Assembly (NCBI GenBank): GCA_963555705.1 | Contig: OY743190.1 | Span: 9,523,501-9,587,500 of the forward strand | DNA length: 64,000 bases | Origin: Ligustrum vulgare | Taxonomy: Eukaryota > Streptophyta > Magnoliopsida > Lamiales > Oleaceae | Direction of reading: 5' to 3' | Part shown: positions 33,966-47,400 of the stretch, piece after piece | How positions within the stretch are numbered: the first letter of the stretch is position 1 | How the letters are laid out: every line of letters starts with the position of its first letter | Position numbers and translations under genes: made by a program | Notes under the pieces: model-generated | What the model was told of the DNA's origin: nothing | Seen by the model: the letters and a program-made list of their open reading frames with translations, nothing else | Databases searched by the model: none

Positions 33966-34732
33966 TTGAACAATCTCAACATGGGTGATGAATACATGTT
34001 TGAAGAATATTCAAGTTGTGAAAATTGTTACAAGATGCATTGTAATGGACAATGTTTGTTTTCGGGGAATGATTTGATTACGTCAAAGCTTATTAAGTTT
34101 AGACAATATTTGAAATGTCGAAAACAAGCAATTGATACATTGGATGTGAGTTACATGCTCTTGGGAGATTGTGTACCGGATGATTGGGATGAGGACATCA
34201 CTCTTGTGGGAGATGGTCCTCCACTATTGAATGAGAAGGTACTTGCAAAGTATTATATTGAGCTTGCCATTTGGATGAAGATGATATGCTTATGGGGGAT
34301 GCCATGTATTGGGAAGGATTCCAAATGTGGGGGTATAATCCACTCTTGGGAATTAATAGGAAAAACTTGCCGTTGCCCATGGATTCAAATTTTGGATCGG
34401 TCATTCAATCCGAGGAGACATCAACTAAAGAAGATGAGCTTGAAGAGAATGACAATTTAATCACACAAGAATCACATGAGGAAGTGACAATTAATGAGGA
34501 AGAGATCAAATCAAATTCTCTCAACTTCATTGATTGTCCAATAATTGATTTTGTGATTAAACCACTTGAGGAGGTGCAAGTCTATTTAGTTGAGTTTGAA
34601 TTGGATGGAATAGGCAAGTCCCATGACTTTGGAAGGGGCAAGGTGCAAGTATTTCGAAGTAATGAAGAGTGGGGCAAAGCCAAAAGAAGCAAAATGGGGA
34701 AGGTATCAAAAGCTATGTTTAGAGTGCCATGA
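33966..34732 (+). CDS. acidic ORF of the LARD-like element with a CCHC-like knuckle (one shift)
   Basis: Two overlapping frames (33966-34460 and 34271-34732) read as one protein if a single shift near 34265-34290 is allowed: the first frame is coding-like up to about residue 102 and the second from there on. The first codons could be MNNLNMGDEYMFEEYSSCEN. Residues about 18-30 form CENCYKMHCNGQC, that is C-x2-C-x3-H-x4-C, one residue short of the retroviral zinc knuckle (C-x2-C-x4-H-x4-C). The rest is acidic (runs of E and D), ending in a basic tail. No known gag, protease or polymerase motif. A packaging-related protein is conceivable, but I cannot assign a function. Confidence 0.5.
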
Positions 34733-34739
34733 AGTGCCT

Positions 34740-36806
34740 ATGTGGAGAGTCGAGCTAATGACTTTAAAATAAGCGTTTAATGGGAGGCAACCCATTCTCT
34801 ATCCTTTGCTTGCTTTATTATTATTTTTTTTTTTTGCATATTATTTACTTTCTTGCATTTTATTTACTTTCTTGCAAATAAGTTGGTTAGGCCCAAGTCT
34901 CTATCTTCTACATTTATTTTTCTCAAGTTGGGTAGTGTGAAATAGCTCCAATGCATTCTCATTTAATTCTAACATATACTCATATCAAACTTTCAAAGTC
35001 AAAATTTGCTTAAAACTCATTTTTAAATCACTTGGTTCATATTGCCTTTTATATTCAAGTGTGATTTAATATTGATGTGGATGGGCAAATTGTATTGAAT
35101 TTATGAGTTAGAATTGAGATGTTGAATGTGATTTAAATTTTTGGATCATTCACCACTTAATATCCACTCTTTTCTTGTGTTTTCATAGGATGCTCACAAA
35201 GTGTTCGATAAAATGTCTCATTGGAGAAATTTGTGTTCAATTGATTGGAGATTTCAACACAAGTTTGGGGGTGGATTGTTGGTAATTGCAATGAGAGTTT
35301 CACATGCCCAAGACTACTTATTAGTGCCCACCACTTCTTGGGATGTCTAGTAACTTCTTTCCTCTTACTTTGATTTTATTTTACACATTGAGGACAATGT
35401 GCATTTCAAGTTTGGGGGTGATTTCTTATTGTGTTTCGACATGTTAGATAGCCTTGCCGACCATGATTACTTAGAGGTTTAAAATTGTTATTGATTCATG
35501 ATTTATGACCAATATGCTACTTGTGTCTACTTTTACAAAATGCTTATCCATGCAAGATCATATTTATCTTGAGCACAATAGTCATGATTGATTGTTGGTG
35601 AAGTTTGGGAATTGTTGAAGGGTGAAGAGGTTAATGGAGTAGAAGAATTAGGTTGTGAGCTTGTATTTTTAATTTTTATCAACCTATCAAATGTTTCCCA
35701 AAAATTCTAAATCTCTTGATCCTATTGTAAGGCAAGTTTGGGGGTGGTCGACCCGGTGAAGGAGATGATCTAGACGTGTGGTGATTCCATGCATGTTGGA
35801 AATAAATTTTGTGTGGAGTGTATTTCGCCAAGTATAAGCTAAGTAATGACCGTATGCTAAATTTCTAAGCCCATTTTAATTTTTTGCAATGCATTGCACT
35901 ATCTCGAAGCCTTTTTTACTCGAGTTATTAAGCCCGTAGGAGTATCTTGAAACTTGGGAGTCACCGGCCGAAAGCTCGCTACATGGGTCAATTAGAAAGT
36001 TTAATGAGTAGGGTACTCACACACACACTTGAAAAAAAAAAAAAAAACTTCATTATTGCATTTGCTTAATAAGTCTACCTCACTTCGTAGCCTTTTTTAC
36101 TCCAGTTATTAAGTCCGTAGGGGTATTTTGAAACCTGGTACCATTTGATCTTAAAACAATCGGGGAGTTGCCGACCTAAAGCTCGCTACATGGGTCAATT
36201 AGAAAGCTTAAGGGAGTGGGGAAGACACGAGCATTCATCACGTTAGTTCTTAGAAATCATGCATTTGTACTCGCGTAAGGGCTTTTAGATGAATGGTGGG
36301 TTTGAATTGCTTGGTATAAACTTGAATGTCGAAGTACTCATTAGTGGAGAGTCACCGCATTTCTAGGTTGTCGAGATTGTCGGTAAAACACACCCAAACT
36401 AGAGTGGAAAAAGAAAAGAGTGATTTTTGAGTACCCTCTAGAATTGCATCTCGGGAGAGGAAAGAAAAATATTTATTGGAGGATGAATGTCACGAGTGGG
36501 AAAGAAAAAGAATTGACCACTAATGGTGGGTAGTTTTGACTTGAAACCTCTTTACCGATCAATATTCTCGAAACTTAATTGACAATTGAAAGTGACTATG
36601 CACACACACACACCGATCGAACATCGGATTAGCTAAACATCTTTTTGATAGCATTATTTGGAATCATACTTTTGAATTGATTATACAATTTTGCACTCAT
36701 GAGTAATTTGCAAGTTATCTAACATTGTTGATCTATATTTCATGCTACTTGAATGCACTAGTAGATAATTTTGCTCGAGACGAGCAAAAGCTCAAGTTTG
36801 GGGGTG
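34740..36806 (+). other. non-coding interior of the LARD-like element
   Basis: No ORF. It contains four copies of CAAGTTTGGGGGTG (35260, 35407, 35733, 36793), the last being the polypurine tract. A direct duplication of about 120 bp pairs 35905-36010 with 36090-36215 (CCTTTTTTACTC.AGTTATTAAG, AAAGCTCGCTACATGGGTCA). Confidence 0.8.
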
Positions 36807-38455
36807 TGATAAGTGTGCGTTTTACACACTTATTGTGCTTTTAAATAAACAATTTAATTGACAAATTGAGCAAATATCTACTTATATATTGCGTTTATCT
36901 TGTACAATTAAGTACAAACTCAATTGGAAAGGAAATAGACAAGATTGAAGAGCAATTGAGCTAAAAGAAGAGCAATTTCGATGTCCAAGGACCTAATCGA
37001 AAGAAATCAAAAGTTTGGGGACTCAATTGCAACATCTCAGAAAGATGGAGGACCTACTTTGCAAATATTTCAAGGGCATATTTGTAATAAAAGTCAAAAT
37101 TCGAGGACTAAATTGAAGAAGACCAGAAGATGGAGGACCAAATTGCAAATAATGAAAAGACATAGCTACCAGATGAACCACGCGATCGCGTGGCTCTTAC
37201 AAATAGCGATCGCGAGAGAGGCCAAAAATCCAACCCAAGAGATTTCAGACTAACCACGCGATCGCGTAGGCGACTTTCTGGCCAATTCCGGATTTTATTT
37301 TCTGTTTTTTTTATTTTGTAATAAGGGTGTGTTTGGCTCGTTTTGGGCGCGTTTTTGGACTTTTTTTAGGTCAGATTTTTGAGGTATATATACCCACACT
37401 TCTCACTTCACCAAGATATCTCATTTTTCTTAACACCAAACCCTAGCCCCCTTCCCTTTTTTCTCTCTTTTCTTTCTTCTTCTTCTTCTTCTTCTTCTTC
37501 TTTTCTTTTTCTTTTCTTTGTTTTTGATTTAGTTTGTAAATTAGTTTGTAGTTTAGTTGTGTTTCTAAGTTACTAGCACCATTTGGAGCAAGGAAGCAAG
37601 AAGTGAGGTGAAGATTCAAAACAAAGTTCAAAGAGTTTTGGGGCAAAAATCAAGGGAAGTGATTTATTTCATTATCTTTGTATTTTTAATCTTTGATTTC
37701 TATATTTTTGTGATGTATTTTTGTAAACCTCAACTTTTGTGCAATATTTATATAATGGGCTAGTTATTTTATGTTGGGATGATTGATGTAGCTTAACTTA
37801 GTTTAAGTAATTTTAATGTTTGTTTATTAATGTTGAGCTTATTTCATGTGTGTTTGTTGTTGAGATTATTTCATGTGTTTGATTGATCAACAAATATATG
37901 TTTTGTGAAGTGTATGATAATCGAGAGATATTATGCATTTTAGATCAAATAACAAATGCTCTATGTTCTTGTTAAGGATAGAGATATACCTTAAACCCTA
38001 GATGATCCATTGAACTATTTTCACAAAGAGTTAATGCAATTGATTGGGCCTTAATCGACATAGAGATATAGTAGGTTAGACTAATTGATTAGGGTTGATT
38101 TCACTCGAGAAAGGTAATTAGCTAAGCTTGGAAAATCGGGTCTAACATTGTAAATGAGTAATTTATTAATTTGCATGTCTTGAGAAATTACTTAAGCAAG
38201 AGTTCAGTGAAATCATGAATCCCAACTATTTTATCTTTCATTTTTCTTATTTTAATTTGGTTTAAAATTAATTTCTTTAATTTAGAATTTCCAAAAATCC
38301 ATCTTTTTAATTGTGTGTTTTATTTGTTAAGATTAAATTAACTAGAGTATAATAGAGTATACATTCCTCGTGGCATCGACAACCCGGACTCAAAAAGTTC
38401 ACTTTATTACTTGTACGCGACCCGTGCGCTTGCGATACACTATTTTGAGCGAGCA
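36807..38455 (+). repeat. 3' LTR of the LARD-like element
   Basis: 1,649 bp with only scattered differences from the 5' LTR, so insertion is fairly recent relative to the surrounding elements. It lacks the segment between two CCAC words that in the 5' LTR holds the decayed GATCGCG unit. Its CTTCTT run (about 37475-37501) is longer. Confidence 0.93.
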
Positions 38456-38460
38456 AACAT

Positions 38461-40731
38461 CTATATCCTTTGTGAGCTGTGCTAAAGCCTAAGTTCACAC
38501 ATTTTTGTGAATGAAAAGAGAACTTATGCTTATTGTATGGTCTAAGATAAGGAAAAACTGTACAGCCAAAGACCTTGAGACTATCATACTTAGGTTCTTT
38601 TTTGAAGAGAAGTTGATATGGTGTTTTATGGTTTAAGACAGAGTTGGCATTAAGTTTATAAGATAGGTAGCCATTGAGAAAGCTTCCCACCAATAGTATA
38701 AGGGTAAGTTAGCTTGAGACAACAAGGTGAGAGCTGTTTCAGACAAGTGCCTATGTTTGCGTTCTGCCCTACCATTCTGTGCAGATGTATATGGGCAAGA
38801 GAACCTGAGGTTAATACCATTTTCAGATGATTATTTTTCAAAGGTTCTAAACTCACCACCATAGTCGGTTTGAAGTGTCTTAATATTTCTCTCAAATTGT
38901 TTTTCAACAGATTTTCTGAATTGGATAAAGGCTTGTAAGTTGTCTGATTTTTGTTTCAGGGGATAAGTCCACACATACCTACTAAAATCATCAACAAACA
39001 CTATGTAGTATCTATACCCTGCTGTTGATTTTATAGGTGAAGTCCCCCAAAGATCAGAGTGTATCAAGTCCAGAGGGTTTGAAGCTTTTGAAGTAGATAA
39101 ATCAAAAGGAAGTTTGTGGCTCTTTCTAATATGACAAGAATCATAGAATAGTGATTTTTCATTAACAGAATAAGACTTGTTACAATGCTTTAGTATTCGA
39201 CTCAAAGTTTGAAAGGAAGGATGGCCTAGTCTCCTATGCCATATCTCCAGTTCATTAGACAGACTCTTGGATTTTTTATTACACGAAATTAGAAATGAAA
39301 ACAGCTAAAATTTTGAAGTAGCAGGGCTTGAGTTTTGTGGTGTTGTGTCAGATAATTGTAGTTTGTATAGCCCATCTTCAAGCTTCCCGTATGCCACTTG
39401 ATTCCCTGTTAACAGATCCTTCACAACACAAAAAATTGGGTGAAATTCAATATACACATCGTAATCTTTAGTGAATTTTGAAACACTCAACAAGTTTTTC
39501 TTCATGTCAGGCACGTGTAAAACTTTATTCAAATGTAAGTTTCTTGCCTTGTCCAGCACATATTTAGAGCCAATGTGATTTATAGTGAGTGACTTACCAT
39601 CACCAATCTTTACTCCTTCGTTTCCAGTGTATTCCTGAACTTCATTCAATTTCTTCATATCATTGGTCACATGAGTGCTAGCTCCTGAATCAGCATACCA
39701 GCATGGATCCATGAAGTCCTTTGATGATGCAAAGAGTGCAAAGTGGCTGCTAGAGCTGTTTTGATTTGATCGATTCATCTGTGTTGGTTTTAGTTCTTCA
39801 ACAGTTTCATCAAATCTTTTATAGCACCACCCAGCTTGGTGGTTATATAACCCACAGATTTGACATGGAGTATTATACTCCATTTGTCTTCCAGATCGGG
39901 TTCTTGCTCTACCTCTCCCTCTAACAGGGTTTCCTCTGAAGCTTCCTCTTGTTCTTCTACTAGAACTGCTTCCTCTGAAATTTCCTTGGCTTAGATTCAC
40001 AGAGCCAAGTCCCATTCTAACTTCATTTAAATACTCTAACCTGCTTTCAAAGGTGAGTAAGATTGAAGTCATCTCATGCCAATTCAACCTTTCTTTGTCA
40101 TTCAGCTGTACCACTACTGGAGTATAGTCATCACCCAGCCCAACCAAGACATGGTTGATTAGGTCTTGTTCATCCACAGCTTTGCCTGCAACCTCCAAGT
40201 TGTCAGCTAGCCTCTTGACTGATGTCAAGTATTTGTCCATGACATTGATCCCTTCCGGATTCTTTGCAATTCACCAATGAGAAATGTCATTCTGGCTCGA
40301 TTAAGTACTCCAAAGCTTTGTTGGACTGCCTTCCACATCTCTGCTGCAGTATTGCTTCCCATGACTCTCACTGCAATATCAGAACTCATAGAGGCATACA
40401 ACCAGCCCATTAAGAGAGAGTCATTTGACAGCCACTTTGTATATTCTGGATTTGAAACCTTCTGTGTAGTGGTTCCAGACTCAGTGGTGACTTCAACATC
40501 GCTGAATTCCGGTGGGCAATCTTGAGTTCCCAGTAGATGACCTTGAAGGTTATGCCCTTTAACTATGGGCATAACCATGTTCTTCCACAGCAAATAGTTG
40601 TCTTTGTCGAGCTTGATTGACAGGTTTTGGGTTAGATTAAGAGGAGCTGAGGTTGATTGAGAAGGGGTAACATTTGAGCTGGTTTGAGATCGAGTCTCTG
40701 AGTGAGTTGCCATTAGATGGCTCTGATACCA
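38461..40731 (-). pseudogene. copia gag, protease and integrase first half
   Basis: Reading leftward: gag starts near 40712 (MATHSETRSQTSS) with LTQNLSIKLDKDNYLLWKNM and continues with a frame change near 40235. A zinc knuckle, CQICGLYNHQAGWCYKRF, lies near 39850. The protease has ADSGASTHVTND (active-site DSG, about 39690). The GAG-preintegrase zone and integrase follow, with DLWGTSP and the VFVDDFSRYVW block, catalytic Asp and DYGGEF (about 38850). Then comes a frame change into the PYQLLFKKEPKYDSLKVFGC region, ending at 38461 where the nested element begins. The missing continuation is found at 32100. A stop lies near 39305 and several frame changes are present, so it is inactive. Confidence 0.92.
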
Positions 40732-41108
40732 AATTGAAAAAACAAGAAGGAATTGCTTTGAAAACTCAATTAATGATTTCATACAGTAAAATGAATGTAC
40801 AGGACTCAATATATATATATATATATCCAGCTATACATACAATGCTGCTATTTTTACCGAGAGAAAAAATGTGATCTATACTAAGATTTTTACACTTGGC
40901 TAACATCCCATAATTTAAGGAAAACCTAGCACTATAAAATCTTCACAATATCCAGCTGGTAACGTCCAAGTTAGAGAGAATTACATTCTGGTATAGAAAG
41001 GACAAAACATTAACAGAGAAATCAGCATTACGTTTTATTGCTACTATCATAAAGTCCAAGTTTGTACTTCAGCTTCCACTTTGTGTCAATTGAACCCTGC
41101 ATTCTAAC
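40732..41108 (-). repeat. 5' LTR of the copia element
   Basis: 377 bp with the PBS directly to its left (40720-40731). It carries the uninterrupted target site of the MITE found in the other LTR. A short AT run lies at 40809-40825. Confidence 0.92.
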
Positions 41109-41319
41109 TATTTTTTCTAAACCTACGTCAATACATAATCATCTGTACAAATAGTATTTCCCTAATCAAATAATGTTATCGTTTTCTCTTTGCATGTACA
41201 CATATACTTGTATTTGAAGGTAGAAATGTGAACAATCAAGAAGAATTCAAAACATCAATGCTTATCGTTGAGAGGTTCAAAGGAGAGAGATTCTGACTTT
41301 CCTCAAAAAATAAGTGTAG

Positions 41320-41325
41320 TTTATT
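41320..41325 (-). terminator. possible poly(A) signal of the kinesin gene
   Basis: TTTATT on the plus strand reads AATAAA on the minus strand, about 127 nt past the kinesin stop codon. Position fits a 3' UTR; not otherwise supported. Confidence 0.4.
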
Positions 41326-41451
41326 AAAAAGAAATGTATTGCTGAACATCCCAAGCAAATAAAAATACAAATACAAATGCAGATGTCAAGTTAGTCATCT
41401 CGTTGCAAGGTCTCCTAGATGGGTTCCCCATAAGATTCATTTCATGCTTTC

Positions 41452-44400
41452 TCAGTAGTGTTCTTGATATATTGCCCCAAATTCTGCTCTCCAAGCCTGA
41501 TCATCATCATGCTGCAGTGTGGTTGTGTCATGGTTCATTATATCTGATTCTTCCCGGTACAACGGACGCAATGCAACCTCGGGCAATCTGCTCCCTGCCA
41601 GGTACTGTTTCATAGTGATCATCTCCATCTTATGCTTTCTCTTTAGTTTTTCTATCTGTCTCTTTAACTTGTCATTTTCTTCCAGTATTGCTGTATTCTT
41701 CTCCTGTACAGATTGTAAAAAGAATAATAAAAAAAGGCCTCCTTGAAATTTTTTATATATGATGCTTCTTCATCAGCAAGACATGGAGTCTCAGGTTTTA
41801 ATACGAGGACTATAAGTAAGATAATGTGATTAAAATTAATTCTTACCTCAGCAACTGAAGTGGCTTCCTCTGCTTCTCTCAACCTAACAAGAAGTTCACC
41901 TGCAGCATGTACAGCTTCTGCTGTGTCTTTAAGTTGAATTTTAAGACTTTGATTCTCCTTCTTCAGTAACTCCCTTTCCCTCTCTCTTTGAACCCTCAAA
42001 GTGGAAAGCTCTGCTGCAAGGGACTTGGCGAAACGAGAACCCTGACCTTTAGCTCCTGCCTTTTTAGCTGCCCTTTTCACATCTGCTATCCCTTCCATAA
42101 TTGCTCGATGCTTTCTAATCAAGTCATCGTACTTCTCCTGCAAGTCAGCATAATGTTCAACCATTCTAGCATGCACAAGAACAGATCTTTTTAGTACATC
42201 ATCCAATTCCTCTGTGCACTTCTTCTCTAATCTCAATTCCATCTCTGCCTTTTCTGCTCTTTGACGGATGGACTCAAGATCAATTCTCAATTCATCAGTC
42301 AATGAAATCCACTCACTCTCAATTTCCATCCACCTTTCTCTTTCCTTCTCAAATTCTTCCTCATTATTACCTCGAGCATATGTGCTACTTCTCCTCAACT
42401 GGATAGATTGTAACAACAAAGAGGATCTAAGCCTGTCAGTTGATTTGTTTGCTGGTACTTCAGTGCACGACTTCAATTGGCTACGAAGAATTTCAATTTC
42501 CTTGAGAAATGCCTCCCTCTCTTCCATGTCAAACGACTTCGTCATGCAAGGATCTACGTGGACTTCTTTTATTTCACACTTCTCCTTTATAAACTCTGGC
42601 CCATGATTTTCATCATTGTTCCATTCCAGAAGCTGGGAACAAATAACCACAGATCCATAAGGCCATGGCATAGACATAGATGACTGAGAATTCAGCAAGT
42701 ACAGTTACTAGTACCTTATCATGATTATTTAGCGAGTGGCATATCTCGTTTTCTTGCTCATAGATGGGTGGCAGTTGGTCCTTCATGTCACTAAGACTAG
42801 AAGAGTTACGACATCCATTGTTCTGATCATTCTTGCATTTGCATTGCTCTAGCTGCAGGGTAAATCAGGGTATTAAAATTGTGGCATCTTGAACAACCAT
42901 GTCAGACAGCTTACAAAAGGAAAATAATCTATTACCAGTTGGTTTAGATGCTCAATTTTAGCTGCTTGCTTCTTACAGATGCTATTAAGCTCCTTCTCTC
43001 TCTCCAAGGCCAGAGCTAGATCATTCTCTGTATCCTGTTAATAAGGACAAAAATCAGTAGGTTAAACGATTAGGTTATAACCTAGATTTGTGTCACGTTG
43101 TCAAACTATGTAAACTTACCGACTTATCTACTGGTACCATCCATGTTGTTTTCAAGCCATCCTCAACTTCATTAGCAGCAGCAATTCCTCCTTGCTTGCA
43201 ATTCATGCACACAAATGAAGCAGACGGAGCATCAGATGATAGTCCATCTTCTGGCAAGGTTTGAACAGAAGCATTTTCCTTATTGGTTGATGGACAAGAA
43301 TCGATTGCCAAGTGTTTAAAAGAGAAGGAAACGGATGATCTAGTTGAAGCCGAGTTCTTCTGGTGACAGTCAATTATCTGTAAGCCTCTGTGGAGGCTAG
43401 CAGCCAAGGACTCTGTGGTTCCTGGGAACATTCTACTTGACCTTAAAGAGGAATTATTCTTATCATGTTGGTTTGACTGCTTAAACACTTTCAGATTTTT
43501 GGAAGACTCTATCACATCATCCTGATTGGGAAGATGATTTGATGAGAAAATTGCACTTCTCCTTTGGGAATTGCTTATTTTTGGACTCTCAGATAACACA
43601 GGATCTTCCAGGACTGCAGGCTGATTTCCACTGATTGACAGGCTCCTTCTTGAAGGAGAACTGATGGCCATTGATTTCTTAGAAATGTTATCAGGGTCAT
43701 CCACTGACAAAGTATTATCTGATTGTAGCAAATCTGTTTGTGTTACTCTAGAAATTATTTCTTCATTTTCACTTTCTTCTGAACAGCTTAAATAATGTTC
43801 ACATGTCAAGTCTGCCTCACTGTCTTCCGTAGAGTATAACTGGGAGCACTCTCCGTTCTCAGAACTATTTAAATTATCAATCTGAAGTCCTAGCTCTTTC
43901 ACATCTTCCTCATTGATGCATAATTCTTCTTGAGAACCATTGTCTATCTGAGGTAAGATCAGTGAACGGTTCAGGCTCAATCTTAACTGATTCAAGCTTT
44001 CACGCGCACTTCGCCCTTTGGAACGTCCACTGTTGCTTCTAAATGAGTTGCACGGACTGAACTTGGCTCTTATAAGTTGTTCCTGCATTAAATCAAGGAC
44101 ACATAAACATATTAAACAAAATGAGCATCTCCACCAAAAATAAGTCAGGAACACTTAAAAGGTAGAGCACCTTCAGCTGCCGAATCTGATCGCTCAAATC
44201 ATTTACATCATCTTCGGCTATTAAATTAACTATAGGCTCATTCTTCATGAGTTTTGCCCTCTGTGCGAATCTAAGTGTCCTTAAGGTTTCCCCATTACAC
44301 CTTGACATAAACAATAACATAAAAATAAATAGAGAAACAATAAGGGGAAAAAAATGACTCTGTGACATATAGTGACATATGATCTGCTACCAGACGAAAA

Positions 44401-47400
44401 CAACAAGAACCTACGTATAGTTGACTGTGCTCAAGAATTAAGTGGAAAAGATAGATCCAAAAGAATCACAACTACCAGTATCATCATCTAGTCAAAGAAC
44501 ATGGTTCCCAAGACCATAGAGTACATCTATATTACTGTATGAAAAGGAAAATTATATGGTTCAGTACTTGTTATCTGGAGTAATGGCACACATAATGGAG
44601 AGTTTAGCATTTCCGCCAAATGATTCTCTCAGCAGATGAGTTAGGCAGGAACTTCTAAATGTAACGTCTTCAGATTTCCCATTATGATTTTTTTCTGCAA
44701 CGATATTTATCAAGTGCCTGCACCAATTGCAGAGATTATCAGCAAAAATTACGAAATTTGGTTACTTCACATGCAACCATAAACCAATATCTGTAGAATT
44801 AGACTTAAGATAATTTTAGCATAGAATATTTGTAAAGGATCATTAAGAGAGTATTACAAAAACTATCTTTTTGACTTCTATAGCATCAATATGCTTGTTA
44901 TTTGTTCATTCACTAAACAATATATGTTTAACACCAAAAACATCTTCCAGCCGTCCAGGAAGCTTCAAACTTGGGGTACTAGTTGCTTTTGACATAAACA
45001 AGACAGATAATGTAGATTTCAATTAGTTTTAGCTAACTGGTTTAGGGGTAATGTAATATAAGGAAACATTAAGTGCAAAAGGTGAATCAGAAAACCATAA
45101 AATACTGAAGATAACCAGAACCGAAAGAAGCATTGGATGACTCATTACAGATATTCAATGCACATACCCAAGTTGTGACATGGACTTCTTTATGTATTTT
45201 CCTTCTTTCACGTGCTCTTTAGTAGCACCATCAAGCACATTTCTCTCAAATCCAGCGAGGTCTGCAAAGCTGATTCTGCTAGTCTTAGAACTACCAAAGC
45301 ACTTTGATGAGGATTCCTGAGGCATTCATTGCAGGAAAGAACTGATTTCAAGATTTGAACTAAATACCAAACCAATCATATTATATAGAGTGCAATTTTC
45401 AGATTAAAAGGTTAACTACATTCTAACAGGTTTGCTGTTCTTGGATGAAAGCAAAAATATATTAATCAAATATTCACTAAACTTTTCCTTATTATGTATC
45501 TTAAATGCCATGAACATAGAGGGAAAACTGTAGAATAAAAGAAGATTATTGTGAAAGAAGTGTTTTCTTCCATGTGGTAAAAAATGTAGGAATGCTACTA
45601 CCACATAAAATTAGATAATTTTTAGAACTGATTGAAACTATAGCCCTTTGCTGATAGTACCTTGCACCAGGACTCGATTATGCATGTGAATATAATGTGG
45701 GATCTTGAGCTCTTTGAATTTATACTTGTTGCTCCAACCTTTCTACTTGACAGTCCCTGCAGCATAAATGCAGTTTGAAGTGATCCTGGAAATATAGAAG
45801 AAAATTGCTGGAAGCATACATTGACACATATAACACAAACACCAATGCAAGTGCAGAGAATATGTTAAACGATCACCCCATCGTGTTTGCTACCTTGATT
45901 AAAAATTGGGTGACGTCCGCATAGCTAGTCACATACTCTTCAGTCAAATTCTCAACATAAAACCCATTTTTTTCATCATCCTTTATCTGGAACAGTTCAA
46001 CCATGCCCGGTTAACCATAAAATATACATGAAAATTCACTTTAAGCACTATCAACAGGAGAACCGCTGATGTGTTTTCTGTCTAGAATATTCACCTCTAG
46101 ATTTCTTTGTGTCGGATCGAGCAGATCCCCAATTTTCTCATTGTACACCTGGAAGCAACAGATCATACATAATCAATTGCTCAATGCAGAAATATAAAGT
46201 CCAAAGTCATTCATAAAATAAACATACAAATAAAACTCTTACCTCAAGAAAGGAGCACCTGCACTGATAATTAATCTGTTTACCATCAGAATTCTCTCGT
46301 TCCTTCGTGAATGTAAGACAGATACAAAATCCTTGTCAGATTCATTCACTTTTCTTTTCTAACCAGGTGAAGAACTATAATCTACCTTTTGAATCTCAGA
46401 GAAGAGACTCTGGAAAATGCGTGGCACAATGCCCTGAAGACCACTGACTGATGGACCATCCTCAACCATTGCACTGGGAGGTCCCCACATTGTATAAGTC
46501 TTTCCACTTCCAGTCTAACAACAATCAACCAAGAACTTTTGTTTTTAAAGTTTGCGCGATACACAATTACAAGAAAGCAGCAAAAATAGTAGTTCAGCCA
46601 AAACTACCTGTCCATAAGCCAATATTGATGTGTTGTAACCCGCTAATGCATCCTTAACTAAACGGGCACCAACTAATTGATACACATCCTCCTAAAATAA
46701 TGGAACAGCAGAGTTATAAATCAAATTTCATCCTTATATTTTGATTCCATTGAATAGTCCTTAAATTCGTTCATCGTATCCTCATACGGATATTTGGATA
46801 AACAAAAAGGGCTATAGGTTATGCCATAGAATATGAAGAATTTCAGAAATAATTCAAAACCTGAGAAGATTTTGAGTCTAAAACTGAATCAAATGAGTAC
46901 GTTCTGTCGCCAACAGATACTGAATCCTCAGAAACTTTCTTAACCATTCCCTCTCCATTTCCAAGGCCATTAGCTGGCCTAATCCTCAATACAACCTACA
47001 AACGAATCCAGGATCAATACACTTGAAATTAACACGACCTAAGCAAATAGCAAAAAAGCTAAAATTAAACAATATTCGCCATCTGAAAACCCTATTCAGA
47101 TAAGAATTAGTGAATTTGACATACCAAAATCTATCAAATTACTCCTAAGCCCCAAGCACAAAATCTATCCCATCCAGTATTACTAAATGAACAAATCTAA
47201 CTATGAATACCTTGACCGCATCTGGATCTGCAGGTAATTTTTGTTGTACAACAGATGAGGTAAATTCTTCCGTATAGGGATTGACTTTTGGCTTAGCGTA
47301 TAATTTCTTTCGGAGTGGAATTGAGGCCGACAAAGGGGGATCACTAATCTGGATGTTGGGATTTACAGGTGCGATATTTTCACTGTTCAATTTGGGCCTT

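Larger units (their letters stand above)
32106..38455 (+). mobile_element. non-autonomous LTR element (LARD-like, 6.35 kb) inside copia
   Basis: LTRs at 32106-33762 and 36807-38455, both starting TGATAAGTGTGCG and ending in CA. A perfect 5-bp duplication AACAT flanks it (32101-32105 and 38456-38460). The PBS TGGCGCCGTTGCCGGGGA (33769-33786) matches the 3' end of plant tRNA-Asp. The polypurine tract is AAGTTTGGGGGTG just before 36807. The 3-kb interior has no gag, RT or integrase, only one acidic ORF (33966-34732), so it must be mobilised in trans. PBS and PPT resemble the Tat/Athila side of Ty3/gypsy; that affiliation is an inference. A partial LTR of the same family lies at 48573-49976. Confidence 0.93.
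28437..41108 (-). mobile_element. Ty1/copia retrotransposon with two nested insertions
   Basis: Minus-strand copia element. The 5' LTR is at 40732-41108, PBS GCTCTGATACCA (inverse) at 40720-40731, then gag, protease, integrase, RT and RNase H running leftward to about 30090. A polypurine tract (the inverse of CTCCCCCCTTC, about 30077-30087) and the 3' LTR (28437-30077) follow. TATTTT flanks both outer ends (28431-28436 and 41109-41114). The coding region is split at 32105/38456 by the LTR element at 32106-38455. The 3' LTR is split at 28727/29950 by a MITE. Without insertions the element is about 5.1 kb. Its upstream end lies 344 bp beyond the kinesin stop codon. Confidence 0.95.

Noticed and set aside
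42268..42606. Plus-strand 112-codon frame inside the kinesin gene
   Set aside because: Antisense to exon 15 (coiled coil); its Ser/Leu richness is the mirror of Glu/Lys-rich codons.
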